Position numbers and translations under genes: made by a program. DNA of 64,000 nucleotides, taken from the NCBI GenBank assembly GCA_946122785.1, contig CAMGYJ010000006.1:40320066-40384065 (forward strand). Direction: 5' to 3'. The notes beneath the pieces were generated by a model. That model was not told where the DNA came from. It made no database searches and saw only the letters and a list, made by a program, of their open reading frames with translations. The stretch is from Linum tenue. Lineage: Eukaryota; Streptophyta; Magnoliopsida; Malpighiales; Linaceae. Positions 9,565-22,141 of the stretch are shown here, piece after piece; the first letter of the stretch is position 1; each line of letters begins with the position of its first letter.

Positions 9565-12503
9565 TATAAGTTAATGACTAAAGTGGATTCATTACAGTTC
9601 TGTGGGAGGGTCACTCCTTCTATGAATTCATCACTCCTAGCGCCGGTTACTTCCTCTCTTATTAAAAATATGGTGTTCCAAATCGGCTCCTCCAAAGCTC
9701 TAGGATCGGATGGGTTCACCGCCCTTTTCTTTCAGCACTATTGGGATGTCGTTGGTCACGATGTATGCGTTGCAGTGCAATCGTTTTTTTGATCTGGTCA
9801 CCTACTTCGAGCGTTCAATCATACTTGGTTGACACTCATCCCTAAAATTCCGAATGTGGAGTCGTGTGCTCAGCTTCGTCCAATTGGTCTATGTCAGGTT
9901 TTTTATAAGATTATTTCTAAAATCTTGGCCACCCGTCTTGGCGAAATTTTACCAAAGGTTATTTCTACATACCAAAATGGTTTCATCAAGGATCGTTCGA
10001 TTGTGGATAACGTGATCATTAGTCAGGAGGTTATGAATTATCTCACTAATAAACGTGGTGGTAAGAAGCGTTTTATGGCGCTCAAACTGGATATGGTAAA
10101 GGCGTATGATCGTATTGAATGGCCTTACCTCTTTCGGGTGATGGAGAAATTGGGTTTTGATCCTCGTCTCATTGCTTTGGTGCGTACCTGTCTTTCTACA
10201 ATGACATTTTCCGTTCTCCTTAACGGTAGTTCTTATGGCTATTTCCACCCCACCCGTGGTCTCCGTCAAGGTGATCCATTATCACCATTGCTATTTGCTA
10301 TCTGTACCGAAGGATTCTCGGCTTTGTTGACTCAATCGCTTCAGCGAAATGACTTAAAAGGAATTCGCTTTAATCATCATTGCCCAATTCTCTCGCACTT
10401 ATTTTTCGCTAATGATGCGTTCCTTTTTCTTCGAGTTTCATACCGAGATTGTCTTTTCTTACTGGATGTCTTGCGGCGTTATGAGATTATGAGTGGTCAG
10501 CGTGTAAATCTATCAAAATCTGCGGTGGTCTTCTCTAAGAACACTCTCCCTTCCGAGGCTTCTCATTATGGCGCTTTGTTGAGGGTTGGTGCGATTGGGG
10601 CTGAGGATAAATACCTCGGACTACCATCCTTAATTCATCGTTCTAAAAGAAGTACTTTTCGTTTCATTGCGGAGGCTGTGTCCAAAAAGTTACAAGGATG
10701 GAAACGACGCTGCTTGTCTCCCGCTGGCCTTGAGACATTGATCAAGTCTGTGATCTCTGCTTTGCCGGTATATGCTATGTCCTGCTTTTGGCTACCGAAA
10801 GGGTTATGTAGGTCTCTCAATTGCATGATTGCGCGGTTTTGGTGGGGTCAACAGGGTACTGAACGCCGCCTACCTTGGGTCTCGTGGCGAAATTTGTGTC
10901 TGTCTAAATCTGAAGGTGGACTGGGCTTCCGGGATTTTGAAGCTTTTAATCAGGCTCTGCTTGCAAAACAGTGTTGGCGTATTCTGAAGGAGCCGGATTC
11001 TTTGGTAGCTAAGGTGCTTAAAGGTCGTCATTTCCACCAGACTTCTTTTCTCAATGCGAAATAGGGTTCTAATTCTTCTTGGGCATGGCAATCCTTGCTA
11101 CATGGTCGGGATTTGCTTGTCAAAGGCTTGCAGTGGGAAGTTAGTTCTGGCATCTCCATTGATGCGATGACAGATCCGTGGGTCCCCTCTTTGTCGTCCT
11201 TCAAACCATGTTTGTTATCACCGTCAACCGATTCCTCTCGGTTTGTCTCTTACTTTATTTCTCCTCTTTCAGGGACTTGGAATATTCACCGTTTGCGGCA
11301 ATTTTTTACTAATGACTCAATTTCTGCGATCTTAAATATTCCGATTCCTCTGGCCCTGTGTTTTGACCGTTACGTTTGGCATTATCAATCCGATGGCTTA
11401 ATCTCCGTCAAATCTGCTTACCGCCTGGCTATGGCTGAGCAACCGCCTCCAAAAGCGGCAAAAGTTTCTTCGGCCTCCCCAGTGGATCCAAAATTGTGGC
11501 CAAAATTATGGGGACTTCCCCTTTCCCCTAAGCTCAAATTTTTTCTATGGCGTATTATTTTGCGCATTCTGCTTGTCAGGGAAGACCTTAATCTCCATGG
11601 CGTACAAGTTGAAGAATTATGCCCAATTTGTGAGTCCACAGAAGCTGAATCAGTCGAGCATTTATTTCCTTGCTGTCCGGTGGCGTTTGCTTTGCGTAAT
11701 TTGGTAGGGCTCCATTTGCCTCCTGGTCTCTTTCTCACTACCCATCTTTTATTGTTTTGGCGACATCTCATATTCAATGCGGATATCAGCTTTATTAGTT
11801 CCTGGGTACTATTATTTTGGCGACTATGGAAAAGTCGCAACAATGTTGTCTTCCTCCCCCACGCCCAGTTTACCATCGCCTGCCTTCATCGTCAATTACT
11901 GTCTCACAAGGCCGATCATCAAATTGCCGTCAAATCTCCATTTCTCGCCCAGGCACCACCACCTCGCCGACTACGTGCTCCACAATTGAGTTCCGAATTT
12001 CGGATTGCTGTGGACGGAGCGACATCATCTCCCACTCATGGTGTAGTTGGTATTGTTGGCTTTCTTGGCCGTCAGGCTACTTTTGGATTTGGGTGCGCTC
12101 TACCAGGGAGAATTGATGTTTCAACTGTGGAATTATTGGCGATCCGGTATGCTTACTCCTCCTTTCTCGTTGGGGATGGTATGATCAACCTGTTCAGATT
12201 ACTGGTGATGCCCAAGCTGTGTTGGAGCGGTTACAGACTAATAATCCTCATGATGTTCGGTACGGCGCAATATATCGTGAAGTATTATCTCTTCTCCCCT
12301 GTCTTCCTTTGGTTACTTTGGCCTACACACGTCGAGAAGCGAACCGGGCTGCCCATATTGTGGCACGTAATGCCCTTCGCTATCCTGCTATATGTAATGT
12401 ATTATTTAATTATTCCTATATGGTCTGTCTTTGAGTCCGTGTAGGGGTTGTAATTGCTGTGACCCCACACGCTTATCTGGTTAATCTGCAAGGATTTCTA
12501 TGA
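9565..12503 (+). pseudogene. L1-type LINE ORF2, 5'-truncated, RT and RNase H
   Basis: The frame opens in the pre-RT region (LGSDGFTALFFQHYWD) and lacks the endonuclease domain. RT blocks follow: LTLIPKIPN, LRPIGLCQVFYKIISK, YQNGFIKDRSIVDN, LDMVKAYDRIEW and GLRQGDPLSPLLF. The catalytic FADD reads FAND (codons at 10408-10416). A zf-RVT region follows (LWGLPLSPKLKFFLWRIIL, LCPICESTEAESVEHLF). An RNase H domain starts AVDGATSSP near 12006 and changes frame near 12176; the continuation in the next frame keeps TRREANRAAH. In-frame stops are at 9790 (TGA) and 11062 (TAG). Presence of RNase H fits the plant L1 group. The 3' end is ctatgac followed by an A-rich tail. No target duplication was resolved. 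Confidence 0.93.
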
Positions 12504-12546
12504 CAAAAAAAAAGAAATTAAAAAAAAACGAAATTAAAAAAAAATA
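12504..12546 (+). repeat. A-rich 3' tail of the LINE
   Basis: The tail follows tttctatgac and consists of three A runs separated by gaaatt or cgaaatt. The same ctatgac-poly(A) ending recurs at 59674-59689, which indicates two insertions of one LINE family. Confidence 0.75.
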
Positions 12547-13800
12547 AGTACGGTATGATTCGGTTTGTGCAACTGGGCGGATTGGGTTTGGGCTGCACGT
12601 TATAAACCCACGCAGTCACCTCGATAAAACATTGTACACGTGGCCCAATAAAAATATTGCGGCACCGGTGACGCACTTCCAACGGCGGCACGTAGTCTTA
12701 GCCGGAAGAATTTGGCTCAGGACAGCCCAGGCCTTGTGCTGGTCAGACCCACAGCACAGGGCTTCAAGCATTTTGGGGCCTCATTAGATCAGCCCATAAA
12801 ATTTTATATATACTAGTCCATGTGCTATACGCGGCTTGAGCTTCTCTACAGCCAGCCCATAAGATATATATTGACTACAATATCAAAGGCCCGTAGAATT
12901 TTTTATTAAAAATATTAAAAGGCTTTTAATTTGGAACCCCTGACGCTAGGCTTTCTTTCCCTCTTTATGACTCTACCTCGGACCTCGACTTAATCCCCAG
13001 TCCCCCGCACATTCTTCCGTGTAATAATTTTAGACGGGTAAATTCCTTTATGAATTCAAAATTATAATTTAGCCACCTAAATAAGATTAAAGTATTAATT
13101 ACTTATTTAATTTTAACGTTAGTAGACTTAAACATTGATATATTACCAACATGTTTATAAGTTTTGGTATAGAAAAATGTAACAATGTTTCTCAAAATTT
13201 GTAAATCTTAATAGATATCCAATTTTTTTTAAGGTACAAAATCAATATTCAATTATACCATGTTTCATATGTATTTGAAATACGTGGTAAATTATAGTCG
13301 CTCGAATTACAAGTAAAAACATATACAACATTAGAACAAAAGTAGCAAATTTAAGGATGACAATGTATTTGGTTGGGGTAGATAGTTCATATATGTTATT
13401 TTATGGTTAACTCGTGCGTGTATGTTAGCCTACTCGAAAAAGTTCAATTTTTTACCCATACTTATACAATAATCGGGTAGAAGGATACCCATACTCAATC
13501 AGGTTTTGGATATTCACAGTTATTCATGGATAATAATTTCACTTTATAACTTCAACCAATATATTAACAATTATATGTTTCCTTACATTACATAAGTGAA
13601 AAAAGTACAATAATAAATTAGTTAAGAGCAATACAATTCATGATAAATATTATATATTTATGATAAATATAAAATATGTTAAGAAAAATAATAATATTTT
13701 TTGAACTTACGTATTTTTATTATTATTTAATAAATTTTATTTTTAATATATTTGAGGAAGAAAATTTTAGGGCCACATTTTTAATTTTCGAACAGGGCCT
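12547..13800. other. AT-rich spacer with repeat-like ends
   Basis: There is no gene. Words such as cagggcttcaagcattttggggcc near 12756 and agggcc...cagggcctc...agccctg near 13770-13824 look like ends of non-autonomous DNA elements. They do not form a convincing pair with a target duplication. Confidence 0.35.
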
Positions 13801-15380
13801 CTGAATATCATGTGCTAGCCCTGATTTGGCTAAGTGTCAAAATAGTTCCATGGTGCCTACTTTGGGATCCATATCTCACATTTAGGTTGATGAAAATGGA
13901 GAAGGAAGGTTTGACATTGAAGTACAAAAGTTGTGTTATATGTTGGCAGGTTGTTTTATTGCAGGGAAAGTCTCTAAGGTCATTTTCCAAGTCTCCCAAG
14001 ATGCTATGAAGACACACGTAAACTGTCCAAATTCGACTATGGAAATGAGTTCGGCTACCCTATTTGAGGGTTTATTCGTGTGGGAGAAATAAGAGTCGAA
14101 GCAGAAGGGCTTTAGTACATGAAAATACTTATTTTTCTCTACAACCTAAAGGCATTGGATGATCAAGGACATATCTCTAAAGTTTCGAATGAAAGAGTGC
14201 AAGATCGTATAGACCCTCACTTTCTGCTTTCAACCACAAGACATATTATGTTTCCTTATTGCATTCAGATTCCTTTCCTTTTTAGCTTTGTGTTTGATTT
14301 CCGAGTTGGATTGTACTTGAACTTCATTTGGTAGTTTGATAACCAAGCTAGCTCTATTTAAAACTTTCTTGGGAATTGCAAACGTAGATTACCTTCGAAT
14401 TGAGCACAAACTTGAGTTTGGTTCCATAAGCTTGTTGCTTATCGAATTGGTCGAGCTTCTTAGTCGATTCTAGGTTTCTTGATTGCTAGTATTAAGTAAA
14501 CACTTTGATTGTGGTCAGCTTCTATCCCATACTTATCGAGCCTTCTTCCTCTGTGTAAGATTGCACGAAAGTCCATCTCAAAACCCCTAAACCCTTCCCT
14601 ATTCGAGAAAGTTCAAGCTATAGTTTCAATTCGATCCAATTGAATTGAAGCCAATTGGAATCCAGCCCTCTAGGGTTGCATCACATTCGAACCTTCATCT
14701 TTGGACTAAAGAAATTAAATATCACGCTAATCAGTATTGCATCATTCCCTCTCTCGAAGAAGAAGATTTTCCCATGAATCTTGACCTGATTTTGTACTCG
14801 GTCAGCCCTCGTTTTCTTTGTCTTCCAACTAAATTGTCTTGGTAGTGAGGATTGTATTATTCCCCCTACTTAAAGACAATTCGTCCATGAATTGTAGATA
14901 CGCCATTATGATTGAAACTTTCTACGTTATTTTTGAATTTCTAGGCAGGCTTCCTCTTCTAAAATTACATCTCCAATCAAGAAATCAATACGAGCATACT
15001 CGGGACCAATTGGTAAATGCTCCGTAATTTTCGTGAATTCATCTCCTCCTTTGAATTTTGATTCCTCATTGTATTTCTCAACTTCTGGAGCAATCAAAAC
15101 TGGTAAATCAATAAGCACATCTTCTTTCATCTCTTCATTCGATGTTGATTTCGTTTTACTTGATGTGATACTTCAAATATCTTGTAGCTTACTTGAACCA
15201 CTATCTTATTATATCACGTCACATACTTTTATACTCTTTTCTTCTACCTCAATGGTAGCCTCAAATGATTGATCTTCCTCATTGTCAAACATGATCACGA
15301 ATCACGATCACCATCTTCTCTTTTTGATTCATGATTCCGAATCCAAATAATCTACACAATACATAAAAGCCAAATGAGAA
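13801..15380. other. Spacer, possibly decayed LTR-retrotransposon sequence
   Basis: No protein domain is visible. Near 14855-14885 the minus strand reads like the purine-rich end of some LTR elements (cttaaagtaggggg). A 67-codon acidic minus-strand frame at 14927-15130 is not recognised. The assignment to an old retrotransposon is only inference. Confidence 0.25.
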
Positions 15381-15394
15381 AATTTGAAGCCCTA

Positions 15395-16945
15395 TTTCAA
15401 ATTTCCTGCATTCAGAGTGAAAGTAAGAGGGATAGAATCGAATCCTCTTCACGGTCATTTATTTTATTGTTATTTACAGAAAAAATACATAAGTAATGAG
15501 ATTTGAACCGTGGTCTCTTTGAACAAAGATAAGAAACATAACCAGTTACAATAAACACAATTATGTTATTTTTTTCAATTAAAAACATACAGGAAGCTTA
15601 AATCTGAAAAACCATAGGACTTTCCACCATGGTTAGCAAGCGAAATGTCATTGATTCAAATATTGCATATCGAATTGCACTCTTGAATGTGTAGAAGCAA
15701 TGTAGAATTCTTAACATATACTTAATTGTTATAACTACCATAAAGTAACAATATTTCTAGACATAGAACTTTTTTTGTGAATATGGGCACATGAGTCTTT
15801 AATAGAGGGATAAATATGGAAAGGTTGAGTGATGTTGGTTTGTCAAACGCGGATGCAAAAGACACTACTAATATAAACAGGCCCAAATAGTGCCCCAACC
15901 CACTAAATGCTTAACCATAGAAGTCTCTCCAAACTTCCCATCAGACTCCACAACTGGCTAATCTCCTCTACCTCTATTGTAAACATTCCCAGATAGTTTC
16001 CAACCTACTAAACGCTCAACCACCCGGGTTACTTTCGTTACACCTAATATAATAGTGAAATGGGAAATGTGCTTCCCCCATTACAAAATCCTTGCATTCA
16101 TAGCAAAAGTAGAAAAGATAGATTTGTCTTCACAGTCATTTATTATTTTCTTATTTACAGGAAAAATACATAAGTGATGGAATTTGAATTATGCTCTCTT
16201 TGAAAAAATACAAGAAACATAACCAGTTACACTACACAAATTTGTTTAAACTTTTTAAATTAAAAATATACACGAAGTTTAAATTGAATTTCCTTCCCAG
16301 ATAGCTTAGCCACTAACTCTCCCCTAAATATTTTTTGGCATTTGATACTTCTATTTTCATAATTTGATTATTTTAATTCGAGTTTAATAATTAATTCTAT
16401 TTATATTTGTCTTAAAAAGGAGAATAATTTTAAAATCTCAAACCTAATGTCATTGGTGCAAATAATGCACATCGAATTGCAGTAATTAATGTGTAGATGC
16501 GATGCAGAACTCTTGACATAGATAATATAACTACAATAAAGCAACAATATTTTTAAAATGGTGTTCCGACCTACTAAACGCCCAACCATCGTCGTCTCTC
16601 CAAACCTTCCCACTGGACTCGACAACCGCTTAACCTCTTCCACATATATTGTTTCGCAAAGCAATTTTCGAAGGGGTAAAGAAGGAAAGGTTGAGTGTTC
16701 TTTCTTGGAGAGCTGACTGGTGGGTTATGTAGTTTCTTTGACAGTAATGTGTGATCTTTAACATTAGTTCATTTGGTTGATCTTCTAGGTTTTTTTAGTT
16801 GATTAAAGATAAACAGTGTCCCCGGGCTCCCGACCTACTAAACGCTCAACAATCGCCGTCTCTCCAAACCTTTCCATCGGACTCGACAACCGTGTAACCT
16901 CCTCCACCTATATTATTACGCAAAGCAATTTTCGGAGGGGTAACT
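15395..16945. repeat. Diverged local tandem duplication, unit about 0.68 kb
   Basis: Three blocks recur in the same order. Block A: 15405-15610 and 16085-16285. Block C: 15655-15760 and 16457-16555. Block B: 15893-15990, 16563-16680 and 16829-16940. The A copies are offset by about 680 bases and B1 to B2 by about 671. B3 follows B2 by 264. Block B contains actaaacg and agtctctccaaac-type words in every copy. In B2 and B3 one frame stays open (PTKR.TI.VSPNL..GLDNR), but differences between the copies are mostly amino-acid changing, so coding is not supported. No TE protein is seen. Confidence 0.65.
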
Positions 16946-18120
16946 TCAATAATACCACTCTTACACAAAATTTATATGTAAGAGCTGAGATCATTACCGA
17001 ATTGAACTATTCAAGCTATAATGCCAATCTTCAACATATAAAGCATGGTTTCTTTTGAGTGAAATAACCTCATGATTGCAGATAAGCTTTTACAATATGA
17101 TGTTTCATGATAGTGGTCACTTGCTTCCAGATTTAAAAGTGGGGGTTCTAATTACTACAATATAAAAAGCACAACTGATAGCGATAATTGGAGCAGATAC
17201 AATATGGTTTGATATCCTTCTCTATGCAAGGAATAAATACATTTTGTGACCATATGTTGTCACGGGAAGACAAACCGAACTCTTTGTGTTTGTAGTATAG
17301 CATGTTGATATATACACATGTCTAGACCCGATCGATTGGACATATCCACCTGAAATATATTGACAGGATTTTTGCTCATCAAAACCGCGTGCCAAGTAAG
17401 CTCCCTCCTTAATCCTTACATTTTTCTTAATATGCACATGCACACTCTCATAGGAAACATGTACATAATTGTAATTTAGGTGCTTCTTTAGTGTTGTTTC
17501 CATAAGATTGTATTATCTGAGGTGGTTGTTCTAGAATTGTGAATCGTGATTGTATCTCCTCTAAGAAATTTTCAAAGTTAAGCTATAAAAGAGGCTAACC
17601 TGAGCTTCCACTTTAATTTAGATGGTAAGAGAGCAATGAACCCACTTCAAATTGATTGGGGGTTGACAATGCCTGAGAAACGGTTTAGCCTTCTTCAGTG
17701 TATCACAACATCCTGATAGTATCTCAACCAAAGCAATTTTTGTTTTCATGCCTGATGTTGATACAAGTTGTTTACCTAGAGGAGAGCCCCAGCAAGTTAG
17801 CTCTTGGAGTTGCGATGCGAAAATGGGTAAGGCAAAAATGGTTTATACAAAAGGACATACTATGATCATATAGAATGTGTTGGTAGAGATAGTCATCAAT
17901 CTCATTTTATTGATGAAGCCACCGAGGAGAAGAGAGGAATCACCATTGGTATTTTATATTTTACAAGGTTATTATAATGATCATTCCTTTCATTTAACGT
18001 AAATTTTTATTATGACTAAAGTGATATTACCCCAAGCCATAAATTGCAGCAAGAATGGTCGTTTGAATTAATGTGCACTTATGCAAAATGTCATGTACCT
18101 GCCAAGAAGGAGTAAGAGTG
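16946..18120. other. AT-rich spacer, nothing recognised
   Basis: The only longer frame is a 93-codon minus-strand one at 17222-17503. It has no family resemblance or biased composition, and I regard it as chance. Confidence 0.4.
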
Positions 18121-18121
18121 G

Positions 18122-18191
18122 ATCAATCAATGTGTTTGTTGTCGAGAAGGATAAGAATCAATCAATGTGTTTGTTGTCGAGAAGGATAAGA
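18122..18191. repeat. Two tandem copies of a 35-bp unit
   Basis: The unit beginning atcaatcaatgtgtttgttg is present twice with period 35 and no visible mismatch. It lies in non-coding DNA. Confidence 0.9.
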
Positions 18192-19300
18192 ATCGTGATA
18201 ATGGGATGGTTCATGACGATTGACATATATATATTGAAGTGAAAGAAATTACGGAGTTGTAAGTCATTTGTGTGTATAGTGTAGCAGAGTCGTTAGGAGT
18301 GATTTGGTAGGATTTCACAGTGGTAGGGATATTGACAAAAGTTATTATGTGTTGGTGCTTCCACGCATATATAGCTTGCCTGTTTCTTTTGTTTGTATAA
18401 GAGATTTATACAACAGATTGCATGCTTTGTATTTCCTTTTTTTTTTTGTCATTTTAATTAACAAAACTATATATCAGAAAAAACTGGCCGACGCATTCCA
18501 TCAACGTGATTTGGACATTGCTGATTTTTGTTTTCTCAACCAGGGATTCATCGCCTTTGGTGTCACTGTAGTTTTTGGTCTAAGGGCAATCCAGATTGGT
18601 GTTTTCTTACGAAATCTCTTGGTGGCTTCCATTTTTACCATCGATAATTGGATTCAGGTAAGCATTCCTTTGGTTTTTTCATGTTCACTCTAGGGGCATC
18701 ATGGTGCATGGAAATAGTGGCTATATTTAAGGCTAATGGCTTGGTTTGGATTGTCCATTATAGTGTTTATGTTTTACTGTTTTCCTTTGTAATGCAATGG
18801 GATAATGACTTTACACCATATTATTATATATGGTGTTGTTGACCTACCTCCGACCACCGCCGCATACATGTTAACGAGTAATATTAATTAGAATCTAAGA
18901 GTCAATTTCCATGACTACGTCCGACCAAAGGCCTGGTAATAAGCTAGTTAAACAAGAACTCACAAACGCAAATACCCAAGCACAATTTTTTTTTCCTTTC
19001 TAATTCTCAAGTACAGCTTTGTGGCTGTATAACAAATTTATTTTTTTCACTTCTTTTTCGGACATTGTAGAAATCTCACGTTACAATTAAAGAAGGGGAA
19101 AAAAAATCTTTTTACTAACGTGATCGGAAAGAATCAAAGGAACAATTCTGTTTTTTTTTTTTTTGTTTCTTCCCCAATATGGCTTTTTTATGCTCTTTTT
19201 TTCCTTGGCTTTTCTTGAAAATACCTCTTACAAAAATAAAAAAGAACATGAACTAAAAATAAAGGATATACGCATAACACATGAGGACGTACACGTTGGA
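18192..19300. other. Spacer with one exon-like interval at 18544-18657
   Basis: Interval 18544-18657 is preceded by a polypyrimidine tract and AG (ttgttttctcaaccag) and followed by CAG|GTAAGC. It is 114 bases (38 codons), open in only one frame, and codes for a hydrophobic stretch (GFIAFGVTVVFGLRAI...). No partner exons or family were recognised, so this may be a relic or chance. The rest is AT-rich without features. Confidence 0.2.
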
Positions 19301-19309
19301 TACGTATGC

Positions 19310-19565
19310 CACTGTGTTTGAAACAGTCTCTTATACCACATGATATGAATCGAGACTGAACTCTTGGACTCACGAGTTACCAAAGTACGTACCAATTGAG
19401 CTTCAAGATAACTCTCACGGTCTTCAGCAGACAATAAAGATGATGATGGAAATCAATCAAACAATTTCAAACTTAATAGAAGTGCCAATTGATATAGGGT
19501 AGAAACTCGCCACAACTAGAGGGAACATCTAATTGATAAGAGATGCAATCAAAAGAAGGACCTGG
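19310..19565 (-). repeat. Relic of a copia-type element, same family as 43.6-43.8 kb
   Basis: ccaattgatatagggtagaa..ctcgccacaactaga at 19480-19520 also occurs at 43770-43806. Flanking words such as accaaagtacg and aatcaatc..acaat are shared as well. No coding region remains. Confidence 0.5.
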
Positions 19566-19574
19566 GCCTTACGC

Positions 19575-19860
19575 CTAACGCCTTTTTGAACCTTGAGTAT
19601 AGGGCAAGCATTTTAGAATGTCAACCTGGGCCAGTCCATGTACTCCTACTTCTACAGTTTAAAATGTTATCTAGCAATAATTTTTGAGTGAAAACTAAGG
19701 CCTACAATTTAAAGCAAGCAAGAAGTTAAATTGTTGTAGAATCTATATGAGAAAACTTCACCCAGGTATTGCTCCCCCTAACCTTGTATCAAGTTGCAAT
19801 AAACATAACTCTAATGTGAAACAGTGTGTTCTTATACGGCTATACTACACCATACTAGAG
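19575..19860 (-). repeat. Fragment of an Athila-type LTR, antisense
   Basis: Words such as catgtactcctacttc, ttatctagcaa, cttcaccca and gctccccctaac occur in the same order in the LTR fragment at 25430-25640. In reverse complement they match the end of the LTR at 61.9-62.05 kb. The piece is the 3' part of an LTR on the minus strand. Confidence 0.55.
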
Positions 19861-19919
19861 TTTATACTTGGGCTCTAGTCGGTATTTTATTTGTGTAGTT
19901 AGGACGAGTCACTCTAACT

Positions 19920-21700
19920 CAAGACAACATTCATAAACCTAACCATGTGTACTTTGCAGCTATTTCTACCTCACAAGTGGATGTTCCTTTGCTCCCAAAC
20001 ACGGTTAAAGAAGCCATGCGCTCTCCTGAATGGCGTGTGGCCATGGACACTGAATTTTGAGCTCTCTGCTCCAACCATACATGAGATCTTGTGCCTCATC
20101 AACCCTCCTTCAATATTGCGGGAAACCGCTGGATATTTTTCATCGAACGTCGTCTAGATGGATCCATTAAGAGCTTCAAGGCATGTCTTGTTTCCAAGGT
20201 CTTTCATTAGCATCTTGGTGTTGATTTTGGAGAGACATTCAGTTTGGTGCTCAAAACTATTACTATTCACACCGTGTTCACCTTAGAATTCTCTAAAAAT
20301 TAGAACATCTTGCAGTTTGATGTGAAGAATGCCTTCTTGCAAGGGTCGTTGTACGTAAGAGGTGGTTTACATGTCTCAACCAACTTGATTTCATGATCAT
20401 AGGCATTGTCAGCATATTTTTTTTTTTACTTCTGCAGGCCATCTACGGCCTTAAGCAAACTACTTTTGCTTGGTATGAGGCCTTAAGATCCTTTCTTGAG
20501 CAGTGTGGCTTCCACAAAGCATGCTATGAAGCTTCACTATTTGTTTATAATAGTGGTTCACTCCTTGCCTTCTTTCTCATGTATGTTGATGACTTGCTAC
20601 TCACTAGAAACACTCCTACATTTTTGCACCAGTTTCAAGGTTAGTTATCCACCCGCTTTGCTCATTAGTCTTGGTGATGCTACATATTTCTTGGTATTGA
20701 GATTATTCGCACTTCCACGACTATTTGATATCTCAGCATAAGTAATCCTTGATCTTCTACATCAGTTTCAAATGCATGAAGCTAAACCAACAACCATGCC
20801 TCTCACATCTATGACGTGCCTCACTCTTGTAGATGGTTCGGCTTTGACCGACGAGACTCTTTATTGCCGAGCTATGGGGGCACTTTAGTACTTGCTTAAT
20901 TACCACTCGTCCTGATGTGGCATTTGTAGTCAACAAACTTTCACAGTTTATGCATGCCCCAACCGCACTTCATTTGCAAGCACATCAAGCGCCTCTTAGG
21001 CTATGTCATTAGTGGCACAAGTACTTTTGTTATTCACATCTGTCGCCTGGCCTCTCCACTCACTCTATGCATCTTTTTCGACTCGAACTAGGATGGGGAT
21101 CTTGATGATCGTACCTTCACTTCTGGTTTCCTCGTCTATCGTGGTGGCACTCTCATTCTTGGAAATCTAAGAAACTGTCACTTTCTCAAGCACAGAGGCT
21201 GCGTATTGTGCCATTGCTCTAACAATGTCAGAGATCTAGTGGGTTCGTAATCTTCTGACTGAACTTCGTCAATCACTCTCCAATGTCCCTATTCTCTACT
21301 GAGATAACATGGTTGTTGTCTCATTCAGTTCTGATAAGGTCTTCCACTCTTGTATAAAGCATCTTGTCCAAGACTATCACTTCGTGCGTTAGCTAGTCCA
21401 CTCTAAGAAAGTTCAGGTTCACTATGACGTTCCTACTACTTCATAGCTTGCTGATGCGCTCAAATGGCCTCCATGTGACTAGCTTTCGTTTGCTCTGCTC
21501 CAAGACAGGTCTTGTTGATGCCGCCTCTATCTTGCAGGGTGTATTAGAGACAAGTCTTTGTCCGCTTCATAATTGTATTTATTATTAGTGTTGTATCTAG
21601 TCTTCCGATCCTACTTGTACACTGTAATTGCTTGGGTATAAATATACGCTTGTTCAAATCAATGAAATCACGATTGATAACCTTACAACAATATCCCTTA
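19920..21700 (+). pseudogene. Heavily decayed Ty1/copia RT-RNase H with 3' LTR
   Basis: Pieces of the RT can be read across many frame changes: VKEAMRSPEWRVAM near 20010, FDVKNAFLQGSL near 20317, AIYGLKQTTFAWYEALRSFL at 20438-20500 and the active-site box MYVDDLLLTRN at 20580. RNase H remnants follow (SWKSKK near 21162). After the gene comes LTR-like DNA with tataaata at 21637-21644. The AIYGLKQ and LMYVDD style and the NAFLQG box are typical of the RE1-like copia group, but decay makes the lineage uncertain. Numerous stops exclude function. Confidence 0.8.
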
Positions 21701-22141
21701 GGTAGAGTGATTATTTGCAACAATATCCTTTAATCTGAATTGTGATTGATGAAGGCAATGCTCCAAGTGGTAGACCCAAGTAACTTGCAACAAGGTTTCC
21801 CAATTCTCCTAATATGCTGTTGAAAGATAATTGCGCTACTACTTATCAATTACTTATATTGGAGATTTAATAGGTTAGTTATAGGACAACATACCAAAGG
21901 ATCAATACTGGTTTCGTTCTTTTGTACAACCACATTAATAAAATTAAACAAGCATAATTAATCTCTTCATGCAAATAAATTCTAAATATCAATTAACAAC
22001 AACAAAAAAGCTCTCATTGATCATGCTCATACATCCAAATAATTTACAGTGGAGTGGTCTAACCAAGAAATTAGTGAGATATGGAGTGCAATTTAATTAG
22101 AATTAGCTATTAGATAAAGCAATATGTTCTGTTTTTTTTGT
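21701..22141. other. 3' flank of the p24 gene
   Basis: This is AT-rich DNA downstream of the minus-strand p24 gene. It should hold its 3' UTR and polyadenylation region. No other feature is visible. Confidence 0.4.

Noticed and set aside
9949..10269. 106-codon minus-strand frame
   Set aside because: It is antisense to the LINE reverse transcriptase domain and is a shadow of it.
9545..12560. ATAAGT as target duplication of the LINE
   Set aside because: Six bases in AT-rich DNA can match by chance, and the 5' border of the truncated LINE is not independently known.
12756..13824. A 1.07-kb DNA transposon bounded by cagggct and agccctg
   Set aside because: The ends match over only about 7 bases and no target duplication flanks them.
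17222..17503. 93-codon minus-strand frame as a gene
   Set aside because: No similarity, no splice or promoter context, and it lies in AT-rich spacer.
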